Shown here in pieces: positions 24,101-33,138 of a stretch of 64,000 bases of DNA. The stretch is from Mortierella alpina. Its lineage: Eukaryota > Mortierellomycota > Mortierellomycetes > Mortierellales > Mortierellaceae. Below the pieces are notes generated by a model. That model saw only the letters and a program-made list of their open reading frames with translations. It was not told the origin of the DNA and did not search any database. Where the stretch lies: positions 1,302,001 through 1,366,000 of the forward strand of contig JANATF010000013.1 of assembly GCA_029449245.1 (NCBI GenBank). The letters run 5' to 3'. The position numbers and the translations under genes are program-made. Numbering within the stretch: the stretch's first letter is position 1; every line of letters starts with the position of its first letter.

Positions 24101-25489
24101 CATGCCTCTGCTCCGGGCTCATGTCCTGTGGTGGCCAGCCGGCAGGTCGCTTCAATATAGAGTAGAGTGGCGTTCGTGCCTTCGAGTCGTAGTGACTGGA
24201 CCGCATTTTGAGATAGCAGGCTTGATCCTGATAGAGAGCAATGTCGCTCTCCGCGTCTGACTCGTCGGAGGAGTGGTGGTTGTAATGGTAGTGCTGGTGG
24301 TGATAAAAAGACTGTCGACGCTGGTCCATATCGAGAGCGTCCTGTTCCACAAGACGGATGGAATCATCGTTCTGTTCCTCGACCTCATCAAAGCCCTCCA
24401 GTGCGGCGTTGAATCGTCGCGGGATATAGCATCGTGGCTGGGTCTCCATCTGAGAGGATACACCCATGCCACGGCCCTGATCAAATGTGAGCTGAAAGAC
24501 TTGCGGACCGTCATTCATATCCAGCTGTATAGAGCCACCTTCATGCGCTGCGTCGTATTGTCGAGCCCTCGCAGGACCACTGGGATGGGGTGAGAACTCA
24601 CTGTTGACTTGATGCGAGCCTGACTCTGTTGTATTGACCTCCACCGCGATAGCAGCTTCTCTAATCTCGTGCTGGATGGGGTTGGAAGAGAAGGGGGTGC
24701 TGACTGTCGCCTGTACAGTTCTGAGAGGACCTGCGCTCCTTTTCAGATAGATCGCCGAGGCAAAGTGATCGTCTGTAACGGCTAACAGGATGTCGTATGC
24801 TGTCAGCCCCCTGCCATTCTTGAGCCATGGGTCGCCTCCGTGAGCCACGAGGAGGTCTAGAGTGAGCTTGAGCTGCAGAAACGCAGCCAGGTGCATGACA
24901 TTGTTGCCATCCGCAAAAGGATTTCCGTTCAGGTCCTCAGGTGTAAACACCTATTTTTACCAGAGGCGGAGAAGGGGGGACAAAAGAATAAGGCGTGGAA
25001 TGCGTGGTTCGTTCAGTTGTTCTGAGCCATATGAGAGCGAGCCATCTTAATTTCGCTGCTGCAGCGGATCGCCGCCCGTGCCCAAGCCTTTTTCGTTGCA
25101 CCCGTGTGTCAGGGTCTTGCTCTTACCTCAAGCAGCATTTCGACAGTTGCCTCTCGTTCGCCTGCGTCCGCCGGGAGGCCTGCGTACTGCGAGAGAACAC
25201 TGAGCTGCAAGACCGTCATTGTTATGAAGGGCGATAGTCTTGTCTTTGAATGCGGCCTTGTTTCGCTTTCAAACTCGATGCCCAAGAACATTGCCGCCTT
25301 GTCTCTCAGCTCTGTCTGGAAGCACTCTTTGAAGACATTCATCTTTGGGATGAGGCGTGCGGTCTCATGGTGGTGTATCGCCTGAAACTGGTAAATGAGG
25401 TTTTGAAGGAGGACAACGGAGGGCCGCTGAACGAATGATTTCCAGACGGCCGCAGAAGTGCACGGCATGGAGGTTGCGGGGGAAGCCAT
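19754..25489 (-). CDS. Ankyrin - Bud4/anillin-like - PH domain protein (1749 aa)
   Basis: Likely a cortical scaffold for septum or bud-neck organisation, judged from the family its C-terminus resembles. Exons 25489..25127, 24950..22359, 22264..22105, 22003..21859, 21743..19754; all phases agree. Ankyrin-like repeats lie at about residues 105-190 (GNNVMHLAAFLQLKLTLDLLVAHGG). A long disordered region follows. An anillin/Bud4-type C2-like segment is at about 1030-1120 (GVLYLRL, LPIPSERTMISI, YVPL, NQEFCV, AITITLHL). A polyQ run follows, and a PH domain fills about 1560-1745. The acceptor at 22004 was chosen because it restores the family pattern without an insert. The ankyrin part is not usual for Bud4 proteins, and the join of the two long frames rests on the 22265-22358 intron. 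No expression data support it. Confidence 0.68.
21067..21120. repeat. CTG/TTG trinucleotide run encoding polyQ
   Basis: CTG and TTG triplets on the plus strand encode an uninterrupted glutamine run on the minus strand, inside the ankyrin/anillin-like gene. Confidence 0.85.
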
Positions 25490-26080
25490 GCCAGGAAGGT
25501 CAGCGTGAGGTTAAAGGATGCTATGGAATGTTTGCTTAAAATGCTTTGTGGTTGTGGGGAGCAGAAGATGACCTCTAGTCGTTTCTGAATTTGTGGAAGT
25601 GTCTTGACTTGGACAGTCGTGGCTGTGATGGAGGTGGGCTTCTTTAAGAGACGGTATGTGATGTGATAGCTGTCGTAATGCGAACGAGCTCGCAAGGCGT
25701 GGTGGTGTAGAGTGTGTGGGGTCGTCAAGGCGGGCAAGCAAGAACAAGGAGGAGAAAGAACAATAGCGACACTTGGCTGCCATGTGCAGCCTTTTTTCAT
25801 TTAAATGGTGTTTACACTCCACGAGACATCAGATCACCGAAATCGATCCTGTTCCTCGCATCAATGTTGCAGCTTGCACGCTTTAGACCATGGCGCTTAA
25901 TTTCGCACTGTCCTTCCCTGTCATAGCAAACGCGAGTGGAGATGGACCTGGCATGGTTGAAACGCATCAGAGGCGCTGTGCTTTAAATAGCCGTGGCTCT
26001 TTGACGTCCAGAGTATGGTTGCATAGGCCGATAGCCATAACATAACTTTGGTCAAGGGTATATCCATCGGGATTTTCTTT
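25490..26080. other. Intergenic, no gene
   Basis: 5' flank of the large ankyrin gene and 3' flank of the TMEM42-like gene. Nothing further supported. Confidence 0.45.
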
Positions 26081-26866
26081 TTAATCGCTCTTCGTCTTTG
26101 ACGACGCGCCAGTCTCATCCGAGCTCACAAGCACGCTGCCGACTACAATCAAGCTTGCGCCGAACCACCACTGCAATGCCAATGGCTCCGAGAATAGCAA
26201 ATAACCCAAGACAGCCTAAGTGTGGGAAGAGATCCAGGTACGATCCATAGTCAGACAATTGAAACTCTTCTTTTCTTGAACAAAACAGTCGCGTGTGCTT
26301 TCCCCCGAGAAACGTACCGTGAGACAAAAGTTGGCAGCGCTGTTCACCACAGTTACTGTAGCCGACGATCGGGATCGGTTCAGGGCTTTGGTAAAGAGCG
26401 TCCACATGGCTGCGTTGCAGATGAAGATCAAGGCAAAGCATGCCGATCTCACGGCCACAATCACCTAGCATCCCCCGAAAGCAGAAAGAAGGGCCTCACG
26501 CGTTAGAGATTGACCCCTATATACATTTTTTTTTGCTGTGCTGTTTTGTTTCTGGATCCCATATGAGAATTGCACCTGAAGACGACCCTAAGAAGCAAAT
26601 AATTAACTTACAGGACTCGTCTCTCCATCCTTTGCGATGAACAGCGATGTGCAGTATGGTGTCGTTGGCGCCAAGAATGTGTTGCACGCGTTGTGTAAAA
26701 AGTCGACTGTCCTTGCATCGAGTGTTAGCTTTGCAAAGACGGATGCCAGAGCTGCAAATGTGCCTGCGAGGATGGCGGTGGGGATCGCAGCGGTGGATCC
26801 TGATCCAGAGGCACCATTCCGTTTCCTGGTAGCTGCGGTTGTCTTTCTTGGTCTGTGTCCTGACAT
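26081..26866 (-). CDS. TMEM42-like multi-pass membrane protein (178 aa)
   Basis: Exons 26866..26612, 26464..26318 and 26215..26081, all junctions phase 0. The N-terminus is basic, then four to five hydrophobic segments follow: AILAGTFAALASVFAKL, CFALIFICNAAMWTLF, TVTVVNSAANFCLTAVLGYLLF, and WWFGASLIVVGSVLV. The KALNRSRSSATVTVVNSAANF and SEPLALQWWFGASLI stretches are the hallmark of the TMEM42 family, a small branch of the drug/metabolite transporter (EamA-like) fold. Substrate and cell location are not established for the family as far as I know. It lies head-to-head with NUP54 across 456 bp. Length is normal for the family. Confidence 0.8.
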
Positions 26867-27322
26867 GTTGGTGCGGCGTGATGAAATTGGAGGATGAATG
26901 TGCTCGCTGATGGCCGATGTGATGTCGACGTCACTTTTTTCTGATGATCTAGAGGCAAAGCGCTTTCGCGTTTTGAAATGAAAAAAAAGGTCCACTTTGC
27001 CACTTTGCACTGCTCCTTTTTTTCTCGTCTCACCGCATCAGCGTCTCTTCTCGGCCATCCCGCCCTCCTCAGGACAGTCAGCATCCCGACACACACGGAT
27101 CATCTCAAAGACTCTGATCAGGCGGCCATCCGGAGGATCGAACCAAATCAAGCAGCCAAAACAAAACCTCATCCACTGGGAAAGCAGGACGCGATCAGCT
27201 CCCTTTTATTTCACTGGTCGCTGATCAGTTGATCTCCTCTCGGACGCAAGCCTTCCTAGTCGGCTTCAGTCAAGCACACACACCCATCGGCCAAGCTTCG
27301 TGATCATTGCACATTCCCTATA
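26867..27322. promoter_or_regulatory. Shared divergent promoter, TMEM42-like / NUP54
   Basis: The 456 bp between two start codons facing away from each other must hold both promoters. I see no clear TATA box at either side and no other gene. Confidence 0.5.
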
Positions 27323-29258
27323 ATGTCTGGATTCTCGTTCGGAGCACCAGCAGCCGCCCCAGCAGCAGGAGGGCTCTTTGGAGCTAGTGCTGCACCCACG
27401 GCAGGAACGAGCTTGTTTGGTGCAAAGCCAGCGGCGCCTGCAGGCAGCCTCTTTGGAGGCGCCTCAGCATCAGGCGCCCCGGCTGCAGGAGGCTTGTTTG
27501 GCGCTACAGCAGCATCAGCTGCACCTGCTACAGGAGGATTCTTTGGAGGTGCACAATCAACTGCGCCTGCTGCAGGAGGACTGTTTGGATCAACCGCACC
27601 AGCAGCGTCGGCCGCAGGAGGAGGTCTCTTTGGAACACCAGCGTCTACAGCGGGAGGAGGGTTGTTTGGAAATCCTGCTACATCCACAGCTGGAGGAGGT
27701 CTCTTTGGAGGAATGCAGTCTGCAGCACCGGCCACAGGAGGGCTCTTTGAAGGAGCGGCACCTGCTACAGGAGGATTCGGCACATCAGCCTTTGGTGCCA
27801 AGCCTGCCACTGGTGGTATGTTTGGCAGCACAACAACGGCAGCACCAGCAGCAGGTAGCTTCTTTGGCGCGGCTCCCAAACCTTTCGGAAACAGCACATT
27901 GGGCGCATCCACCTCAAACGCACCAGCTCTCCCAAGCTTTGGCTCATCTCTCGCCTCTGGACCAAGACAGCAATATGTTATCGGTAAGATGCATGCTGAG
28001 TACTGGCTGCTCTGCATGTTTGACCTATCCAACTTGGTGCACTGACATAGCTATTGATGGATCGGTACTCTAGGCAATGTCAAGCCCCAGATTCCAGTGT
28101 GGCAAAACCTCTTATACATCAAGAATGCTTGGGATCCAACGCACCCAAACTGCCAGTTCAAAGTAAGGATTGTTAGAGCGACTCGGGGCCAGTTCTTGAC
28201 ACCAAAATATAGATGCGTTGCGGAAATCTAACTCTACTTTTATTTTTTTAGCACTTCTTTTATAACTTTGTCCATCCTGACGATGTCAACAAATACGGAC
28301 CCCCTCCAAATGTCGATGTATATGAGTGGCGCCAGGCCCTTGAGGAGTGTCCAGATAGAGAGTGGTAAGCACGGGATATCGTCTTTTGACTTTATTAACT
28401 CTTGGACAACACCGCTGTAGTACGTGGTACCGTTGCTAACATATCTTTTGTTGGACCTTTTAGCATGGTTCCGGCGCTCGCAGTGGGATTTGAGGATTTG
28501 AAAAAGAGAATGGAGTGCCAGAACGACATGACCGATATGCAAAGGATAAAGCTGGATGAGATTGAGTTCAAAATGAACGAGATCATGCAGTTCCACCTGC
28601 TGCAGACCGCGAGCAAAGTCAGAGAGTTCAAGCGACGCCATATCCAGCTTGCACAGCGTGTTCTTACGGTAAGCAAGCGGTGCTGTTGCTTTCACCATCG
28701 GAATAGCGCGATGTCCTTTTAATGCTGAATTGTATCGTAATCAATTTTTTTTACATGTCCGTCTCCTATCTGTAGCTGATGAAGCGTGTCCAGATCTTGA
28801 GGAACAGAGGAGTACCAATCCGCGCGGATGAAGAAACATTGCGCGTACGACTGGAGAATGCATTGGAGCAGCTTCGCAACCCAGCGCACTTTAGAGGCAA
28901 GATCACGGAGCTGTGGGCACAGATCCAGATCTTGAAGGACTCGAAGCGGCTTCACCCAACGGGCAGCTATGATGTCTCGGACGAGGCGCAGCTGGAGGTC
29001 ATTGGCAAGGTAAGGCTTTCTTTCCAAAGAAGAAGTCCCTGAGAGTATTTCAACTCGAGTAGAAAGGAAGAAAGGGAAATCGAGAGCTAACTTGAGGTTC
29101 TGTTGCCATGTCGTTTCCGTTTGTTGTTTGACTAGGTCCTGCAAGATCAGCAGGCAGGACTGCAGCATATCACATCGATTCTGCAGCAGGACATGCAGGA
29201 CATCGAGACGCTGCAGCGCAAGCTGGAGGAGGTTGCGTCGTCGGGCGCGCGATCATAG
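27323..29258 (+). CDS. NUP54: Nucleoporin Nup54/Nup57 (474 aa)
   Basis: A central-channel FG nucleoporin of the Nup62-Nup54-Nup58 subcomplex. Exons 27323..27983, 28074..28162, 28252..28364, 28464..28668, 28776..29009, 29136..29258. Residues 1-215 are a dense GLFG/GGLFG/SLFG repeat domain rich in Ala, Gly and Pro. Then comes the conserved alpha/beta segment (IPVWQNLLYIKNAWDPTHPNCQF, HFFYNFVHPDDVNKYG). Coiled-coil helices follow, including EFKRRHIQLAQRVL and LMKRVQILRNRG, typical of Nup54. Exon phases all agree. It is shorter than yeast Nup57 but within the normal range. It shares a divergent promoter with the TMEM42-like gene. Confidence 0.95.
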
Positions 29259-29937
29259 ATGAGCGTGAAGTAATAAAAAGAGAAAGCCACCTGCGATATG
29301 ATGATCACCCCAAGCAACGCCGTTTATTTTGCTTTGCCCTTGTTTCCTTCACTTCCTTCTCCACTTGCTTCTCCGCCTCGTTCTCCACCTCCCTTCTCTG
29401 CTCTCTCACTCTCGTCTTCTTCTCGTTCACTTCTCCTCACGCCTTCCCCAGGTCCCTCCCACAGGCGCTGCTTCGCACTGCTCCCGTCCCTCACTCAGCC
29501 CTCGCCATCCACCGCCACATTGTCGCTCGCTCGCGACAAGCTCCATTTGCCATTTGCCATTCTGCAGAGCCTGATCCTCCATTCAGTCCAACAGCGCCAC
29601 ACCACAGGCTCTGGCGCGTCATTCAGCCTCTTGCAAGTGTCCGTCGTAAGTCTGCATGCACCAGAAGGTTGTTTCTGCTGCTACCCCAACATAAGCCGTC
29701 TCTTGCTGTGCTGTTGGCCGGCGAGTCCTTTTCTGTGCAACAATAAAAACCCCGTGCCTTGCTATGTCCTTTCAAGTCCTGTCAAGTCCTGTCAAGTCCT
29801 GTCAAGTCCTGTCAGGCCCTGTCAGGCCTTGTCCTGTCGTCCTCTGCCTTCCAGCTCTCAAGACAGCACCTGATACCTCCACCTTTTCATCTGCATAGCA
29901 CTTTTTTCCTCGCTGATCAGAGAGGTGTCTGATAATC
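29259..29937. other. Intergenic, pyrimidine-rich
   Basis: Very CT-rich (29340-29470), giving long but low-complexity open frames I do not accept as genes. Holds the 10-bp tandem repeat at 29771-29830. Confidence 0.45.
29771..29830. repeat. 10-bp tandem repeat, six units
   Basis: Unit GTCAAGTCCT. The first unit starts with T instead of G; the last two drift to GTCAGGCCCT and GTCAGGCCTT. It is 108 bp upstream of the ATG of the Q-rich gene, so in its promoter or leader. Confidence 0.85.
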
Positions 29938-31695
29938 ATGCACGGTTTGGCAGAAAGCAAGTGGTCAAAGCAACGATCAGGTCCCCAATTCTTCTCCACA
30001 AAGGTCGAGCCACCAACAGCGCCAGCAGAGACCGTCTTGGATAGCGTGCCTGGATCAGCACAGATGGCCTTTTCGTCGCCTAGAGCGACTCTGCGCGAGG
30101 CTGATGAGAGCCACCCTTCTCCAAAGCTGGCGACTACAGCGGACCTGCCAGGCTCGCACCCACACCCGCACCCTCTGCCCAGCTCAGCTCAGGGTGCGGC
30201 AGGTACCGCTCCTGCTCGAGCATCCACCGCGCAACCCGTACAGGAATCAATAGCAACTCCTCGAGCCTCACCTAGCCTGTCGACTGCTGCTCCTCGTGCG
30301 CCTCCAAAGGCCAACGGTGGCAATCCATGGGCAGCATTTGCCATGGCGGCAGATCCGGAAGGCCAAGCGCAGGATGGAAGATCATACGTAGGAGGCCGAA
30401 GCTACATCGTTGACAAACCTGCGGCAACCTCTACCGCTCGAAATCACCCTTCAAAGCCGTTCCCGCCTCCGCAAAACAAAATTCCAAAGCCGCAGATTAA
30501 CCCACCAAAGCCGTTTTCGCTACCGCAGAACAACGCGAACCAAAGGCCTGGCCCCAACTCTGCGGGCTCTGGCTGGAATTCATCTTCGACCTCAGCCAGC
30601 CAGCAATCGCGGCCACAGTCTTCTCAGTCGCAAAATAACTCCAGCCAGAGGTCAGGGCCAACCTCAACAACTTCTGGCTGGAACTCTACATCATCAGCCT
30701 CGGCCAGCCAGAAACCATGGACGCAGCCTCCGTAAGTTTGGTGTACTGGTTGATTTGCACATATACATGTAGCAGTATGAATGGGAATGTCTCTACGATT
30801 ACTCATAGCCCACCTCTCTCACAATCCGTCTAGTCGATCGGCTACAAGGCCTCCAGTAGAGAACCGCTGGGCTGGCAAACCTTTGGCAACAACTGCCATG
30901 TTCACGGATGACTTCTTCAGCACCGCCAAGCCCAGAACACAAGCTCCCAGTGCCACCTCGTTAGCTTCGGCGATGGATCGTCAGAATCAAGGGCAGTCTC
31001 AGTCCTCGAATGGATGGCCAGACCAGGGCAACATGGACAACAACTTTACACAGAAGCAGGACTTTACCACCAATACTCACACGCGCCCCGGATTCTCCGC
31101 AGAGTCCAAACCTGCACCAGCCCAATCTTGGGGAGAGCATAAACAACAGCAGGCTTTGCGATGGCAAATGTATGAGCAGCAGCAACAACAGCAGGAGCAG
31201 CAACAACAGGAACGGGAGCAGGAGCAGGAACGAGAGCAGGCGCAGCAGCAGCAAGGGCAACAGCAACAACCATCGCAGCGTCAGTCTCACCAGCCCTTGC
31301 AGCCACCAACATACCAGTCATATCAACAGCAAATCCCAAGCAAACCCACAAATGGGCACAAGAAGGAGCTCTCAAATGCTTGGCCTGGTGAGGATGGAGG
31401 CAACATCACCTACCCTCAACCATCCGCTGTGAACAGTGAATCTGGGAGGACATCGAGGATGGATGCCGGGTCCGACATCCCGGACGACCCTCTGTTTCTG
31501 CAATATCCCATCGGGGACGGCTGCCATGTCGTAGTGGCCATGTATGTGGAGAGGACTGCAGAGGCGGCCGCCAGTCGGTTCCCTACAATGACGAGGAAGC
31601 GACAGGAATCGAGCTGGAAGCAAAAGTCTGTCGATGAGGTTGCCACGATCTTCAAGCAAGCACTGACTGAGGAGAAGAAGGACGTGACAGGATGA
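29938..31695 (+). CDS. Disordered Pro/Ser/Gln-rich protein, unrecognised (551 aa)
   Basis: Exons 29938..30731 and 30834..31695; intron GTAAGT...CTAG, phase 2. The protein is mostly low complexity. Residues 1-265 are Pro/Ala/Ser-rich with repeated NxSSQRSGP/NPPKPF-type units. A polyQ/QE run covers about 400-435. The C-terminal 75 residues look folded: FLQYPIGDGCHVVVAMYVERT, then SRFPTMTRKRQESSWKQKSVDE and a helix IFKQALTEEKK. Short motifs NPWAAFAMAADP and NRWAGKPLATTAMFTDDFF may be conserved interaction sites. No signal peptide or membrane segment. I do not recognise a family; a nuclear or cytoplasmic scaffold role would be a guess. Confidence 0.7.
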
Positions 31696-31889
31696 TATGG
31701 GGATGTTAGCGACATTGCGGCTTGATTTTCTTCCTCTCCCTTCTCTCCTCCATCTCGTCTCCAAAAGATCCCTCTGTAATAGCGAACCCAGGCGCAAATA
31801 AAGCTGACTTTTTTTTTCTTCTGGGTCTTTTTATTGCGGACCAAAATCATGGACCATAGCTTGACGGAGGTTGAGGATGATATTAATCA

Positions 31890-32635
31890 CTAGTGGTTTT
31901 TTCGCATCATGCGAGGATAGTCTCGATGGCCAGTTTTTGCATCTCCTTCTTGAGCGCCGCTGCGTTTGCCTTTGACAGATGGCATTTGTAGCCTTAAAGT
32001 TCTATAAAGGTGATCCTCCTCATGGCTGCCAGTCCAGAGCAGCCAGAGATACAGGCGTAGTGGTACCCTTTGAGAACAGTCGATCCGCACGCTTCTCAGA
32101 TGAGGGTGGTGCTGTATGAGGTTGACGAGCTGGTGGACGTATTCGTCCGTGAACTTGAAGTGCTCGAATTCTAGGACTTGCAGTCGAGGGGTACGCTGTG
32201 CGAATGTGAGGATGTCATTCAAGAACGCGTTGTTAACCTTATGAGTAAATTTTGCTTGCGAAAGAGATCGACAGTAGAGACGGGTGAGATTTTGTAGTGG
32301 TGTTGATGTTGTTGGTGTTGTTGTTGTTATTGTTATTGATGTTGTTGCTTGCTCGAAAAGGAAGAGTTGTTGCAAGAGTGGGACGAGTTCTGCAAATGAG
32401 GTGTCGATGGTATGAATGGAACGACAGTTCCTGGTGAGGATGGAATGAATGTGTGGGTTTTTGAAGACGAGCAACTTGCAGCGTTGACGGATGCGGAGCG
32501 TGCACCAGAGATGTCGGTTGAAGGAGATGTACCATTGTCGACGACCAAGGCACAGGCATGGAGATGGCGTGGCTCTAATTCGGAGCAAATGCTGTCGACG
32601 ATGGGGTCGATTTCAAACGAACAGAAGGACCTCAT
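31890..32635 (-). pseudogene. F-box/LRR gene fragment with frameshift in the F-box
   Basis: From ATG 32635 the frame reads an F-box start (FEIDPIVDSICSELEPRHLHACALV). It must then change frame near 32541-32547 to continue as RRQWYISFNRHLWCTLRI, the second half of the motif. One base is missing relative to the usual LVSRQW. After that come LRR-like strands (LQVLEFEHFKF, LRSVRID), but the frame ends at 31890, far shorter than related F-box/LRR proteins. It lies downstream, on the same strand, of the full-length F-box/LRR gene. Either a broken duplicate or a sequencing error in an otherwise truncated gene. Confidence 0.6.
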
Positions 32636-33120
32636 TATTCGTCAGGGGATCGTAATGGGAGATGTTGAAGTGTAGAAAGAAAGATGGGGGATTCGGAAGT
32701 GCAGGTTGCGAGGATTGGAAAGCGTGCGAAAAAAGACGCGTGTTTGAGACACGCTCTTGTGCACGCGCAGGGGCCACTTGAGGACGAACAAACAACGTCC
32801 CTTTTGGTCTTTAATCGCACACCTCTCCTCTGCTCCTCATTCCTTCGTCCCTTAATCTCTGTCTCCTTCATCCCTCCTCTTCCACTCCCAGTCTTTGGCT
32901 CTAACGTGTCTGCCATGCACAGCTACGGAGATTGTCCTGAGCACACAAGACGAGCCAATTTAAAAAGAGTGTTGCACACCTCAATGATAAGACGTTGCGC
33001 CATGAATGCGTCTTTTCCTATCCGTGCAAAACTGAAAGCTACTACGGGCTCTCCAATGCATGCAGTCGATTTTCCCTACTTCAACACTCTCTCTCATAGT
33101 CGTAGCGCACTTTATTACGT
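32636..33120. other. Intergenic, no gene
   Basis: Separates the broken F-box copy from the intact F-box/LRR gene. No supported feature. Confidence 0.4.
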
Positions 33121-33138
33121 CCCCCCCCCCCCCCCCCC
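33121..33138. repeat. 18-C homopolymer touching a stop codon
   Basis: On the coding (minus) strand this is 18 G; the first G of the run is the last base of the TAG stop at 33140-33138 of the F-box/LRR gene. Confidence 0.95.

Noticed and set aside
27304-28032. 242-codon Pro/Ala-rich minus-strand frame
   Set aside because: Shadow of the NUP54 FG-repeat exon, whose phases and domains are well supported.
29298-29873. 191-codon open frame after NUP54
   Set aside because: It is a CT-rich low-complexity frame (Pro/Ser/Leu only) over the tandem-repeat region, with no folded segment or splice-supported context.
30961-31375. Leu-rich and Ala/Val-rich minus-strand frames that could pass for membrane proteins
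   Set aside because: They are antisense shadows of the CAG-rich polyQ region of the gene on the plus strand.
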